This document shows, piece by piece, positions 1-8,135 of a stretch of DNA of 11,617 nucleotides. The position numbers and the translations under genes are program-made. Numbering within the stretch: the stretch's first letter is position 1; each line of letters opens with the position of its first letter. The notes below the pieces were generated by a model. It did no database searches. It was not told the DNA's origin and was given only the letters and a program-made list of their open reading frames with translations. Location of the stretch: NCBI GenBank assembly GCA_964604875.1, contig CAZSAC010000046.1, positions 1 through 11,617 on the forward strand, in the 5' to 3' direction. The stretch is from JAVVSR01 sp964604875 (GTDB lineage: Bacteria > Bacillota > Clostridia > Christensenellales > CAG-917).

Positions 1-1
1 C

Positions 2-652
2 AAAAATTGCATCATTCAAAACGGGAAATATAATATCTGCACTTACGGCTCTAATGTAAAATTTAACAGCAGTCAAGGCTTAAACGTCGGCTCGAAGATG
101 TATGTGGAAAATACCGATATGATTGGCGCAAGTTGGGCATCTGTTCAAATAAATAACGCTGAAGAAATCGGCTATAAAAAATGCTCTACCGAGCTATACG
201 TTAAAGATGTATTTTTTGACCTAACGAATGTGGGATTTTTGTTGGAGAATAGCCAAAGTTCGGCTGAAAACGGGACTAAAGGGTTTTCGAGACTGACGGT
301 TATGCCGTCTGATAAAGAGGGCTCTGCTTCGATAATATCAAACAACTGGAGAAATGTTGACGAGGGCTATTCGGAATCCGGTATCTCTGGTTATGAGTAT
401 CTTTTGGACGAAATTAAAAGCGATTATCCCGATATTGTCTATAAAGATTCTTACAATGATTATTATGTCAACTGCGTGATATTGGTTATGGGAGGCTGGC
501 GCAACCTATCTACCGTAACTTTTTTAGATCAAAATTGTACGACCTCAACATTAGGCTATTTTGAAAGGACGCCTTCTATTATTGAGGCCCAACAGTTGGG
601 TGGCAAAGAAAAATTCTCGGGCTACTGCGTTAAATCGGCTTTTTACGCTTAA
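2..652 (+). CDS. Probable beta-helix-like surface protein, 5'-truncated
   Basis: The reading frame is open from base 2, so the true start lies upstream of the window; the ATG at 98 is an internal methionine. About 216 residues are visible before the TAA at 650-652. The visible N-terminal part has short alternating strands rich in N, G, S, V and I (for example KNCIIQNGKYNICTYGSNVK), which resembles rungs of a right-handed parallel beta-helix. The last 100 residues are more irregular and acidic. No catalytic motif is recognised. Nine bases separate it from the following lipoprotein gene, so the two are probably co-transcribed. The neighbour also carries a beta-helix-like segment, which suggests related extracytoplasmic roles and perhaps paralogy, but the similarity was judged by eye only. 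A secretion signal would be in the missing part. Function is unknown. Confidence 0.7.
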   Translation, partial: KNCIIQNGKYNICTYGSNVKFNSSQGLNVGSKMYVENTDMIGASWASVQINNAEEIGYKKCSTELYVKDVFFDLTNVGFLLENSQSSAENGTKGFSRLTVMPSDKEGSASIISNNWRNVDEGYSESGISGYEYLLDEIKSDYPDIVYKDSYNDYYVNCVILVMGGWRNLSTVTFLDQNCTTSTLGYFERTPSIIEAQQLGGKEKFSGYCVKSAFYA

Positions 653-661
653 GGAGAAATT

Positions 662-2521
662 ATGAAAAAAATACTTATTGCTGTTTTGGTTTTATTGCTG
701 ACGGTTTCGGTATCTGCCTGTACCAAGGAGGACGTTGACGACGGTAAAAACAATATTCAATCGGTGGATATATCCGTTGCAGATATATTTACGTTGTCTC
801 AAAACGAAGAAAACACCAAAAAAGTGGATTTTATCGCAACGCTACAAAATGTTGAAGGCGTGATATTTTGGTATGTTAACAACGTATTAAGAGAGAGCAG
901 CGGGACAACTTTTTCCTTTACGCCAAATCTTGCGGGTACCTATAGGGTGTATTTTAAAGTGGAAATAACGGACGGTACGGAGCTCCGCAGTAAAACGATA
1001 GAAATAGGAGTTACCACCGCTACCTCTGCCCAAATAAATGTGTCGGTAGAAAACCCGATTCTCTTAGAGCAGTATGAAAATGATTATAAGGCGGTTGAGT
1101 TTTCGGCAAAGATTGAAGGCAACTATGAAAATGCTGAAAATAAGATAGTATGGTTTGTCAACGATGAGATACAATATGGCAGCTTAGGAAACAATAAGTT
1201 TTCTTTTACCCCGACAAAAAAGGGCGACTATATAGTACGAGCAGAGGTCGATGGAAAATTTAAGAGCAATTTTTATAAAATAAACGTCACTACAGGAAAA
1301 ATCGTATTGAAATCTCCAAGCGCATTGGAACAGGCGGACGGCGAAACTTCAGAGGTGGTTATGACTGCGGAAACGGCGGGTTCTGCCGTGGACGGAGAAA
1401 TAAAATGGTATATCAACGGCGCGCAAATATCGACTTCTGAAAATGTTTTGAGGTTTACGCCTGATACTGTCGGCGCATATGAAGTTATTGCCAAATATGA
1501 CGATGTGGCAAGCGAAGCAAAATACGTTATCGTTGGCACGAAAGTATCCAGCGAGACGGAACTTATAAATGCGTTGGAAACAGAGGATGCCATATTGTTG
1601 ACAAAAGACATAATTGTTGACGTCGCGCGCATTAACGTTAACCGTAAAGTGGCGGTTGCAGGCGGAGGACATACCATCACCAGCGGAGTAGGAACAAACA
1701 TTTTAATGAACGTTTCGGCAGATAATGTGGTTATTTACAATCTTAAACTGTCAGATGCGGCAAAATATCCCCTTCAATTTTATAAGGCAAAGAATTGCTA
1801 TATTGAAAAAGTTTCTTTAGATAACGCAGGCTATTCGGGTTTACATTTGAACCGCGCTCAAGTGACGGTAAAAGATATTTTGGTCACTAATTCCAATTTT
1901 GCGGGCGCCGAGATTTCACACGATGACTATAATATTGAGACGCTCTCCAACGGGACAAAAAACGATTGGTATCATCTTCCGTCTATTATGACGGTTTTAG
2001 GCGATTTTGTTTATCTAAACGGCGAACTACCCGCGCCTATATATTCGCTATATAACTCAGACGCGTGTAGGCTTGTATCGGAAAGCTTCAACGAGTTTGC
2101 AATTTCTGCGATGGTTTCTGGAAATGAAAAAATAATCAGACGTTGGTGCAACGACGGCTGTAATATCGGTTGGACGATAAAGGCTCCTTCTAAGACGGAA
2201 TATCTGGTTGGTGAAGCATTGTTTTTAGACGATATAGGTTTAAGAGTATCGTATTGCAATCAGTCAATGGTGTTCGATATGAACTATATTTATATGGCGC
2301 TTGATTACAACTTTACCGCGCGGATAGATTTTTTGGCTGACGATGGACAAGTATATAAATCTTTTTATATAGACAGTTATGACAAAGGCACGCATAAGCT
2401 TTTGTTTAAAGACAAAGACGGTAACCCGATTGACTGTGTTTTAGACAGCGCAACCATTGTTCAAATTAAAATTTATGTTGCCGAATTATATGTCGGCAAT
2501 TATAGCGTTGCGGTAGTATAG
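662..2521 (+). CDS. Lipoprotein with Ig-like repeats and a beta-helix segment
   Basis: Encodes 619 residues. The N-terminus is a lipoprotein signal: two lysines, a hydrophobic stretch (residues 4-17) and a lipobox VSAC with Cys20 as the lipidated residue, so the mature protein should be anchored on the outer face of the membrane. Three Ig/PKD-like units follow at about residues 35-115, 125-210 and 215-290. Each holds a 'W-Y/F-V/I-N' strand (FWYVNN, VWFVND, KWYING) and later a 'F-T-P' plus 'G-x-Y' strand pair. Residues about 300-415 look like a short parallel beta-helix (GGGHTI, DNVVIYNLKL, KNCYIEKV, TVKDILVTNS). The last 200 residues are not recognised. The start is supported by AAGGAG 6 bases before the ATG. 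It sits between a probable beta-helix protein and a membrane protein with 7-9 bp gaps. A structural or adhesive role is more likely than an enzymatic one, but this is inference. Confidence 0.85.
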   Translation: MKKILIAVLVLLLTVSVSACTKEDVDDGKNNIQSVDISVADIFTLSQNEENTKKVDFIATLQNVEGVIFWYVNNVLRESSGTTFSFTPNLAGTYRVYFKVEITDGTELRSKTIEIGVTTATSAQINVSVENPILLEQYENDYKAVEFSAKIEGNYENAENKIVWFVNDEIQYGSLGNNKFSFTPTKKGDYIVRAEVDGKFKSNFYKINVTTGKIVLKSPSALEQADGETSEVVMTAETAGSAVDGEIKWYINGAQISTSENVLRFTPDTVGAYEVIAKYDDVASEAKYVIVGTKVSSETELINALETEDAILLTKDIIVDVARINVNRKVAVAGGGHTITSGVGTNILMNVSADNVVIYNLKLSDAAKYPLQFYKAKNCYIEKVSLDNAGYSGLHLNRAQVTVKDILVTNSNFAGAEISHDDYNIETLSNGTKNDWYHLPSIMTVLGDFVYLNGELPAPIYSLYNSDACRLVSESFNEFAISAMVSGNEKIIRRWCNDGCNIGWTIKAPSKTEYLVGEALFLDDIGLRVSYCNQSMVFDMNYIYMALDYNFTARIDFLADDGQVYKSFYIDSYDKGTHKLLFKDKDGNPIDCVLDSATIVQIKIYVAELYVGNYSVAVV

Positions 2522-2528
2522 GAGTTTT

Positions 2529-3344
2529 ATGCCACAAATAGCAGGATGGCTAAACAATTTTTTGCATTCAACCGCATGGAGATTTGATAAAGTACCCCCA
2601 CTTTATGGATGGTTTCATATTGTTGGGTTGCTGATTATGATTATCGGCGCGGTTGGGTTTTATTATCTTGGTAAAAAGTACTATCTAAAAATTGGAAGGT
2701 GTTTAATTTTTGTTGTGGGGTTAACAGTCTTTATTTATGGGCTTTATAGGCAATTTTTTATGAGTTATGTTATCTCCAACGGAAAGTTTTATAATTATAA
2801 CTTCTTCCCGTTTCAAATAAGCTCTATCTTCGTCTATTTGTGCTTGTTGAGCCCGATTTTAAAAGGCAAGGCAAGAGAGACCGTTTTGGATTTTATATGT
2901 ACCTTCAGCTTTATCGGAGGCTTAGGGGTGATGCTATACCCTGATACCACTTTCAGCGCATATGTGACGCTAAGCATATATGGTATGTTTTGGCATTCTG
3001 CTATGGTTTGGATTGCGGCATTTTGCTTTGCTAGCCGTGATTTGCCCGATAAAAAAAGACTTAAAAATTTGTTTATTATGCTAACCGTATTGGTCATTGC
3101 AGCGCAAATAATCAATATTGTAGGCTACAAATGCTTTTTTGTTCATCAAAACATTCAAGGATATAACTGCTTTTTTATCAGCCCCTATGTTTTGTCAAAA
3201 AATGTTGTTTTGGAATGGCTGCGATTAAACATTGGCGGTTTTGGTTTAACTGTTTTATATATCCTGGTTTATTATACGGGAGCGTACCTTCTTGTTTTGA
3301 TTGAAAAACTTATAAAGAAAAAACAGCTTAAAAATTGCGGTTAA
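2529..3344 (+). CDS. YwaF/TIGR02206-type integral membrane protein
   Basis: Encodes 271 residues with about seven hydrophobic segments, near residues 27-48, 57-77, 93-111, 118-137, 147-168, 180-200 and 235-260. The pattern, with an early 'YGWFHIVGLL', a 'YNYNFFPFQISSI' stretch before the third helix, 'MLYP' after the fourth and 'MFWHSAMV' in the fifth, is that of the YwaF-like family (TIGR02206), a group of conserved membrane proteins without an established role. The C-terminus ends in a lysine-rich tail (KLIKKKQLKN), expected to be cytoplasmic by the positive-inside rule. AGGAG at 2520-2524 overlaps the stop codon of the lipoprotein gene and lies 4 bases before the ATG, so translational coupling is likely. 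It is the last gene of the operon; no clear hairpin terminator is visible in the 60 bases after it. The family call is from memory of the motif layout. Confidence 0.72.
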   Translation: MPQIAGWLNNFLHSTAWRFDKVPPLYGWFHIVGLLIMIIGAVGFYYLGKKYYLKIGRCLIFVVGLTVFIYGLYRQFFMSYVISNGKFYNYNFFPFQISSIFVYLCLLSPILKGKARETVLDFICTFSFIGGLGVMLYPDTTFSAYVTLSIYGMFWHSAMVWIAAFCFASRDLPDKKRLKNLFIMLTVLVIAAQIINIVGYKCFFVHQNIQGYNCFFISPYVLSKNVVLEWLRLNIGGFGLTVLYILVYYTGAYLLVLIEKLIKKKQLKNCG

Positions 3345-3407
3345 GTTTCAAAGGATTGATTATTTTAAAAATTGGCTATGACCTCAAAATTTATTTTATA
3401 CAAAGTA

Positions 3408-3436
3408 TTGCAATTTGTTTATATAATTGATATAAT
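3408..3436 (+). promoter_or_regulatory. Promoter for the receiver gene, extended -10
   Basis: TTGCAA at 3408-3413 and TATAAT at 3431-3436 are separated by exactly 17 bases. TGA directly before the -10 hexamer (3428-3430) makes an extended -10 element. The predicted transcription start is near 3443, leaving a leader of about 44 bases before the ATG at 3487. It makes the receiver and Hpt genes a transcription unit separate from the envelope operon upstream. The rest of the 3345-3407 interval is AT-rich and shows nothing else. Confidence 0.7.
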
Positions 3437-3486
3437 TGTTAAGGTTTAAAAAAAATCGTTTACTAAGAAAAAGGCGGGATAGAAAC

Positions 3487-3912
3487 ATGATGAAAGAAGG
3501 GCACGAAAAAATGTTAATTGTGGACGACGTTGAAATTAACCGAGCAATTTTGGCGGAGTTATTTTCGTCCGAATATGATATTTTGGAGGCAACGAACGGC
3601 GAGGAGGCAATGCTAATAATTGAAAACAGCATTGACGAGCTTAGCGTTATTCTTATTGATGTCATAATGCCGGTTATGGATGGATTTGATACGTTGTTTG
3701 CAATGAAAAAAGAAGGGTATTTGGGAAGAGTTCCCGTTGTCGCAATGTCTGCAGGCGAAGGTATTGAGCGTGATGTTAGTATTTTAGACATGGGGGCAGA
3801 AGATATTATTAGGAAACCTTTTATGGCGAGTTTGGTTAAAAAACGCGTGCGAAATGTTATTTGGGCGTGGGAATATCAAAAGCTTGTGAAGGAAGAGTTG
3901 GAAAATTTTTAG
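3487..3912 (+). CDS. Stand-alone response regulator receiver (CheY-like)
   Basis: Encodes about 141 residues that are almost entirely one receiver domain. Visible landmarks are MLIVDDVEINRAIL with the acidic pair D13-D14, the phospho-acceptor D58 in VILIDVIMPVMDG, S88 in AMSAGEG at the usual Thr/Ser position, and K110 in RKPF. The tail (KKRVRNVIWAWEYQKLVKEE) is the helix that, in clostridial GGDEF or HD-GYP regulators, leads into an output domain, but here translation stops at 3912. It therefore acts by protein contact or as a phosphate relay rather than by DNA binding. The frame opens upstream at a TTG (3436), but that base lies in the -10 box, so ATG 3487 is preferred. ATG 3490 or 3511 are possible; the latter has GAAGGG 9 bases before it. 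The Hpt gene downstream and the convergent hybrid kinase are likely partners. Confidence 0.85.
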   Translation: MMKEGHEKMLIVDDVEINRAILAELFSSEYDILEATNGEEAMLIIENSIDELSVILIDVIMPVMDGFDTLFAMKKEGYLGRVPVVAMSAGEGIERDVSILDMGAEDIIRKPFMASLVKKRVRNVIWAWEYQKLVKEELENF

Positions 3913-3978
3913 TTTGATATTTACTGCGGCAGAAAGCCGTTTATAAAACATTAAGGATAAATACGAAGGAGGTTTGAT

Positions 3979-4350
3979 ATGGAGGATAAGGTAGGTATAT
4001 CGATGCTTCGTTACAGTGGTATAGATATAGAAGGGGCGCTGGCGAGGGTATGCAATAATTTTGGGCTTTATAAGGATTTTTTGATTAAGTTTGTAGATGA
4101 CAAAACCTTTGATAGAATGATTGAAAATATCAAAGCCAAAAACTTTGAAGATGGATATAAGGACTGCCACGCATTAAAGGGAGTGACAGGCAATCTAGGT
4201 TTTACTCAACTTTACGAAAGCTGCGCCGATTTATGCAAAGCATTGAAAACGGGTATGCTTGCCCCGATAGCCGAGGCTTGCGGAAACACCATAAACGAGT
4301 ATAACAACATAATAAAAATTATAACTGAGCTTAATAAAAAGCCAGAATAA
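3979..4350 (+). CDS. Histidine phosphotransfer (Hpt) domain protein
   Basis: Encodes 123 residues forming a single Hpt four-helix domain. The signature DCHALKGVTGNLGF is complete, with the phosphorylated histidine at H64 and the usual lysine and glycine after it (K67, G68). An N-terminal stretch (GIDIEGALARVCNNFGLYKDFLIKFV) is the typical first helix pair of Hpt modules found at the end of hybrid kinases. Here the module is a free cytoplasmic protein. It would carry phosphate between receiver domains, most plausibly from the C-terminal receiver of the convergent hybrid kinase to the stand-alone receiver encoded just before it; that route is inference. The start is well supported by AAGGAGGT at 3966-3973, 5 bases before the ATG. 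It follows the receiver gene by 66 bases with no convincing terminator between them, so the pair is probably one transcript ending at the hairpin at 4376-4408. Confidence 0.9.
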   Translation: MEDKVGISMLRYSGIDIEGALARVCNNFGLYKDFLIKFVDDKTFDRMIENIKAKNFEDGYKDCHALKGVTGNLGFTQLYESCADLCKALKTGMLAPIAEACGNTINEYNNIIKIITELNKKPE

Positions 4351-4370
4351 AAGTTAACTGAACGCAAAAC

Positions 4371-4412
4371 AAAAAAACGACGCTGAGACAAAACTGTCTG
4401 GCGTCGTTATTT
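4371..4412. terminator. Bidirectional intrinsic terminator
   Basis: An 8-bp perfect outer stem (AACGACGC at 4376-4383 with GCGTCGTT at 4401-4408) and a 5-bp inner stem (AGACA 4386-4390 with TGTCT 4395-4399) enclose the loop AAAC, with a small 2x1 interior loop between them. A run of A on the left (4371-4377) and T-rich bases on the right (4409-4414) give a U-tract on both transcripts. The hairpin lies between the ends of two convergent units, the Hpt gene and the hybrid kinase, so it can stop transcription from either side. The kinase stop codon (4413-4415 on the complement) abuts it. Confidence 0.85.
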
Positions 4413-7400
4413 TTATAATAAGTTCAACACTTCTAAAATTGTTTTATATAAAGTGGCAGGTTCAACAGGTTTTGCAAGATGACGATTCATACCCGCATCG
4501 ATACAATGTTGAACGTCTTCTGTAAAGGCGTTTGCCGTCATTGCGATAATCGGTATTGTTTTGGCGTTTGGCAATTTTTGCGCGCGGATAGCCATAGTGC
4601 TCTCATAGCCGTTCATTTCAGGCATTTGCACATCCATAAGAATAAGGTTATAATCCTGCGGAGATGAATTTTTAAACAAGTCTAAGGCAATTTTGCCGTT
4701 TTCGGCGATGGTAACTGTTATGCCTGCCTTTTCTAAAATGTACTTAATAACCTGCTGATTTATTGGATGATCCTCGGCAACAAGGGCTTTTTTGCCGTTC
4801 AATAGAGAAATGTCAACTTCAATAGGTTCTTTCTCTGGCGCGTCAGAGTCATCTACTAGTCTTAGGGGTAGGGTAACGATAAATGTCGTGCCTTTCCCAA
4901 CTGCGCTGGATACTTTTACGTTGCCTCCGATAAAATCTACTATGTTTTTGACTATTGCTAATCCAAGACCGCTTCCCTCTTGTGATGAGTTTCGTCTTCC
5001 AGCCATATAAAAAGGTTCAAAAATGGTGTCTAAACACTCTTTTTTTATGCCAATTCCCGTATCTTTAATAACAAGTTGACATATTGATAAATGTGGCTTA
5101 TCCGAGGGTAGTTCGTTAAAGGTAAAAGAGACAGTACCACCTGCGGGAGTAAACTTAAGCGCGTTTCCCAACAGGTTGTCTACCACGCGGTGAATCTTTA
5201 ACGCGTCACCGATGTTGGTATCGTGCTCGACATTTATGGAGTATTCAAAGTTTATACCACGGGATTTTGCAATAGGCGCCGTTCTTTTTATCACTTTATA
5301 AAATTCCTCGCTGTTAGAAAAAACAAAATTATCAATTACAAGTTTGCCCGCTTCAATACGGCTCATTTCCAAAATATCATTGATAAGAGAAAGCAGTTGC
5401 GCCGATGACGCTTTAATTGTTGCTAGGCAATCTTCTACTCGTTTTTTATCATCTAGCTCTGACAAAGCCATATCGGTCATGCCAACAATGGCGTTCATAG
5501 GAGTGCGGATATCGTGGCTCATTGAGGATAGAAAATCAGTTTTGGCGTGATTTGCTTTATTGGCAATTTGAAGAGCGTCTGAAAGCGTCTGTTTTTGCCG
5601 TTCACTTTCAAGCTCCAACTCGGTAATATCGGCAATAGAAATACCCAAAAGTGACATTGCTTTATCAATATAAAATATTCTTATACTCTTTATTTTTTCG
5701 TCACCGTCTGAGTTTTTTATAGGGTAGTTAAACTTTATTGATTTATTGGCATCTAGCAATTTTGTAATGTTTCCGACCTTATAAAGGTCTAAAAGTTTTT
5801 TGGTATCGGAACTGTCAAAGTATTTGCTTTCGATATAATGTGAATAATCGCTGGTTTTTTTATTAAGAAGCCAGTCAAAAGGAGTTTCTTTTTCTGCGGT
5901 AATGCTTACAATTTTGTCCAAAGTTATATCATAAGCCAAAACATATTCAAAGTTTTCAAGAATAGTTTTGTCAACAATTTTATCTTTTAATACACGGCGG
6001 CTGACGTTGGTGGCTGTAATAAAAGCCATTATTTCTTGAGTGGGAACGTTTACGTCAATGTATATTTTTAGTTTCACATACATTTTGGGAATATCTTTGT
6101 CTAACTGCATTATAGTTTGAACAGTGATAATATTTTGACCATCATTAAAAGTTTCAATTAAATTTCTGGTATTAAATTTGTTTCCAAATATTTCGCGGTC
6201 AGTTTCATCTACAACGCAGTTTTTTAAATAGTTTAGCAGCTCATTAATGCTTTTAGTATTTTGTTTCTGAACAATCTTATAATCAGTCATGTCGTTTAAT
6301 TCGACAATTGAATTGCTTGTAAGGTTAGAGTAGGCAGATATAATGAGGTTTTCAGGCAAGTTTGCTTTTTGCAGGCGAAGGGAGTTTTGATGACGAAGAT
6401 TTCTTTCTACTTCTTCATTGATATCCATGTGTGAGCCGATTGCGCTTATAGAAACACCATCAATAGATTTAACTGCTGTATATCTTAGGCGTATCCAGCG
6501 ATAGCTTTTGTGTTTTTGTTCAAATAACCTAATATCGCAGCCGACGGATTCGTCACCTCTTTCGATTTTTTTAATCGTTTCTCTAAATATTTCTGCATCG
6601 TCCGGGTGGACACTGCGATTTTCAATCATAGACTCGGGAACATTGTCGATATATCTGGTGGAGTAGCTTGAGCCATTTTTGTTGAGGGTATAAACTACTA
6701 TTTGGTGTAAGTTTATATTGTAACTCCAAGAGATTAACCCGTGCTGCTCCATTATGGTGAAAAACTTTTCCTCAAAGTGTTTTTGTTCCTCAATGTTTTC
6801 GGCAGTGCAAATGATTTTAATCGGGTTATTTCGCGCGTCAAATAAAACCGTACATCTAAATTTCATCCATATCCATTTTTTGGTCGTTGACGAACATACT
6901 ATTGCGTCAAATTCCTCATAAGGCGAGCCATGCGACAACTTTTCAAACTTCTCTTCAAAAATCATTGCGCTGTCTTGATGAATACGGTTTTGCTTAATTA
7001 AGTAACTAAGAAAATTCTTCAACGACGTTTTGCGCTCTGAGCAAAAATTAAAGTTAGAGTTTAGAGCGCTACAAGTGCGATTTAAAAAATCATATTCAAA
7101 ATACATTAGTCGGGAATGTTGTATGGCAGTTTCCAATGTTTGCTTTTGAAGAAACATTTCCTGCTGAGAACACATTCTATCGTTTACGTCGATATAATTG
7201 TAATATAGTCGAGCAACACCGTCGCCGAGCTTAGATACGATAGAAACGTCTACCCAAGTGAATGTATTATTTCCATTTTTTACGCGATAGCTTGTTATGG
7301 TTTTGCCGTTACAACGTCGCAATTTTTCAAGCTTTACCGCATAGGATGGAAAGTCGTCCGGATGAATACCTCGACATTTATCGTTGGCAAACAAATCAAA

Positions 7401-7940
7401 AATAAATTTGCGGTCACAATTTAACATCTTAAACATGCCGTCGCTAAGGTATTCAAGCACGATTTTGCCGTCGTTATAAAAGGCTATGCACATAAAACCA
7501 CTGGCAATGTTTCCAACGATGGTTTCAACTTCTTCCCGTTTCAAATACTCCGTTGAATTGTCGGTGAGGTAAAGCAGATATGAATCAATGCCGTTCCATT
7601 TTATTTCTGTTGCGGTAGAAGTAAAATTTTTATTTAGCGAGGGAACTCGAAAACTAAATTCTTCGTTTGGATTGCGGTTAGTATCTAGCACGCATCGGGC
7701 GCAAGGCCTTTTTTTGCCCAATATGGAAACATAACAAGGCTTCCCCAGATAATCAGGGGTTAAAAAATAGTTAATTGCCGCTTTATTTGCATATAATATT
7801 TTGTGGGTTGCCTTTTCAATTATGGTAATGCAGGTAGGGCTGGCGTCTATAATTTTTTGTAAATCATTATTGTCGGTTTGGAAATTAAAATCGGAAACAT
7901 TGCTTTGATTTTCAAGACTAATTTTTCTTTGGTCTTTCAT
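4413..7940 (-). CDS. Multi-PAS hybrid sensor histidine kinase with C-terminal receiver
   Basis: Encodes 1175 residues with no membrane segment or signal peptide, so it is a cytosolic sensor. Roughly six PAS-like units fill residues 25-775. Those near 140-255, 270-385 and 395-510 are clearest; the second and fourth carry an HPDD motif and end in a '(D)ID/MDIN' strand. The units near 530-650 and 660-775 are divergent. A short coiled linker (775-800) leads to HisKA with the autophosphorylated H809 in SMSHDIRTPMN. The ATPase domain has the N box (VDNLLGNALK, 920-929), G1 (DTGIGI, 960-965) and G2 (GSGLGLAIV, 989-997). The receiver (about 1050-1172) has acidic residues E1056-D1057, D1103 in LMDVQMPEMNG and KP near the end. 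There is no Hpt domain; the neighbouring convergent gene supplies one. AAGGA precedes the ATG. The ligand is unknown; the first PAS carries C69, C80 and C83, a possible redox or metal site. Confidence 0.93.
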   Translation of the reverse strand: MKDQRKISLENQSNVSDFNFQTDNNDLQKIIDASPTCITIIEKATHKILYANKAAINYFLTPDYLGKPCYVSILGKKRPCARCVLDTNRNPNEEFSFRVPSLNKNFTSTATEIKWNGIDSYLLYLTDNSTEYLKREEVETIVGNIASGFMCIAFYNDGKIVLEYLSDGMFKMLNCDRKFIFDLFANDKCRGIHPDDFPSYAVKLEKLRRCNGKTITSYRVKNGNNTFTWVDVSIVSKLGDGVARLYYNYIDVNDRMCSQQEMFLQKQTLETAIQHSRLMYFEYDFLNRTCSALNSNFNFCSERKTSLKNFLSYLIKQNRIHQDSAMIFEEKFEKLSHGSPYEEFDAIVCSSTTKKWIWMKFRCTVLFDARNNPIKIICTAENIEEQKHFEEKFFTIMEQHGLISWSYNINLHQIVVYTLNKNGSSYSTRYIDNVPESMIENRSVHPDDAEIFRETIKKIERGDESVGCDIRLFEQKHKSYRWIRLRYTAVKSIDGVSISAIGSHMDINEEVERNLRHQNSLRLQKANLPENLIISAYSNLTSNSIVELNDMTDYKIVQKQNTKSINELLNYLKNCVVDETDREIFGNKFNTRNLIETFNDGQNIITVQTIMQLDKDIPKMYVKLKIYIDVNVPTQEIMAFITATNVSRRVLKDKIVDKTILENFEYVLAYDITLDKIVSITAEKETPFDWLLNKKTSDYSHYIESKYFDSSDTKKLLDLYKVGNITKLLDANKSIKFNYPIKNSDGDEKIKSIRIFYIDKAMSLLGISIADITELELESERQKQTLSDALQIANKANHAKTDFLSSMSHDIRTPMNAIVGMTDMALSELDDKKRVEDCLATIKASSAQLLSLINDILEMSRIEAGKLVIDNFVFSNSEEFYKVIKRTAPIAKSRGINFEYSINVEHDTNIGDALKIHRVVDNLLGNALKFTPAGGTVSFTFNELPSDKPHLSICQLVIKDTGIGIKKECLDTIFEPFYMAGRRNSSQEGSGLGLAIVKNIVDFIGGNVKVSSAVGKGTTFIVTLPLRLVDDSDAPEKEPIEVDISLLNGKKALVAEDHPINQQVIKYILEKAGITVTIAENGKIALDLFKNSSPQDYNLILMDVQMPEMNGYESTMAIRAQKLPNAKTIPIIAMTANAFTEDVQHCIDAGMNRHLAKPVEPATLYKTILEVLNLL

Positions 7941-7968
7941 ATTTTCCTTGTTAATGTAATAGTCGATA

Positions 7969-7988
7969 ACGCTATATTACGCTATATT
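7969..7988. repeat. Tandem 10-bp direct repeat in kinase leader
   Basis: Two exact adjacent copies of ACGCTATATT occupy 7969-7978 and 7979-7988, between the predicted transcription start and the ribosome binding site of the hybrid kinase. The spacing of one helical turn suits a protein-binding site just downstream of the promoter. It could also be a chance slippage duplication in AT-rich sequence; no regulator is known. Confidence 0.55.
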
Positions 7989-8004
7989 TTTTATCCATCA
8001 ATTA

Positions 8005-8034
8005 ATTATATCGTGCGCGCGAGCACTTTGTCAA
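8005..8034 (-). promoter_or_regulatory. Promoter of the hybrid kinase with palindromic spacer
   Basis: Read on the minus strand, TTGACA (8029-8034) and TATAAT (8005-8010) are both perfect consensus hexamers, separated by 18 bases. The spacer holds a near-palindrome at 8013-8026 (GTGCGCGCGAGCAC, one mismatched pair), GC-rich in an otherwise very AT-rich region and well placed to be an operator. Transcription should start near 7998, giving a leader of about 58 nt. This promoter points away from the tracrRNA promoter. Confidence 0.75.
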
Positions 8035-8135
8035 TAGGGAAAATTATGGACGATATGGAGCGTAACAAAATTTCTAATATAAATAACAAATTTAAAGGTA
8101 GTATATATGCATTATTAGAAAAATTTGGTTTGTTA

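Noticed and set aside
1273..1701. Long minus-strand open frames inside the lipoprotein gene
   Set aside because: They are antisense to a well-supported coding region with a lipobox and repeat structure, lack ribosome sites and show no recognisable domain.
3436..3486. Upstream TTG start extending the receiver protein by 17 residues
   Set aside because: The TTG begins inside the -10 hexamer of the predicted promoter, so it would not be transcribed, and the extra residues (lysine and arginine rich) lie outside the receiver fold.
3926..3940. Small hairpin CGGC-AGAAA-GCCG between the receiver and Hpt genes
   Set aside because: The stem is only four to five base pairs and is followed by a weak T-run, too little for a terminator; the two genes are more likely co-transcribed.
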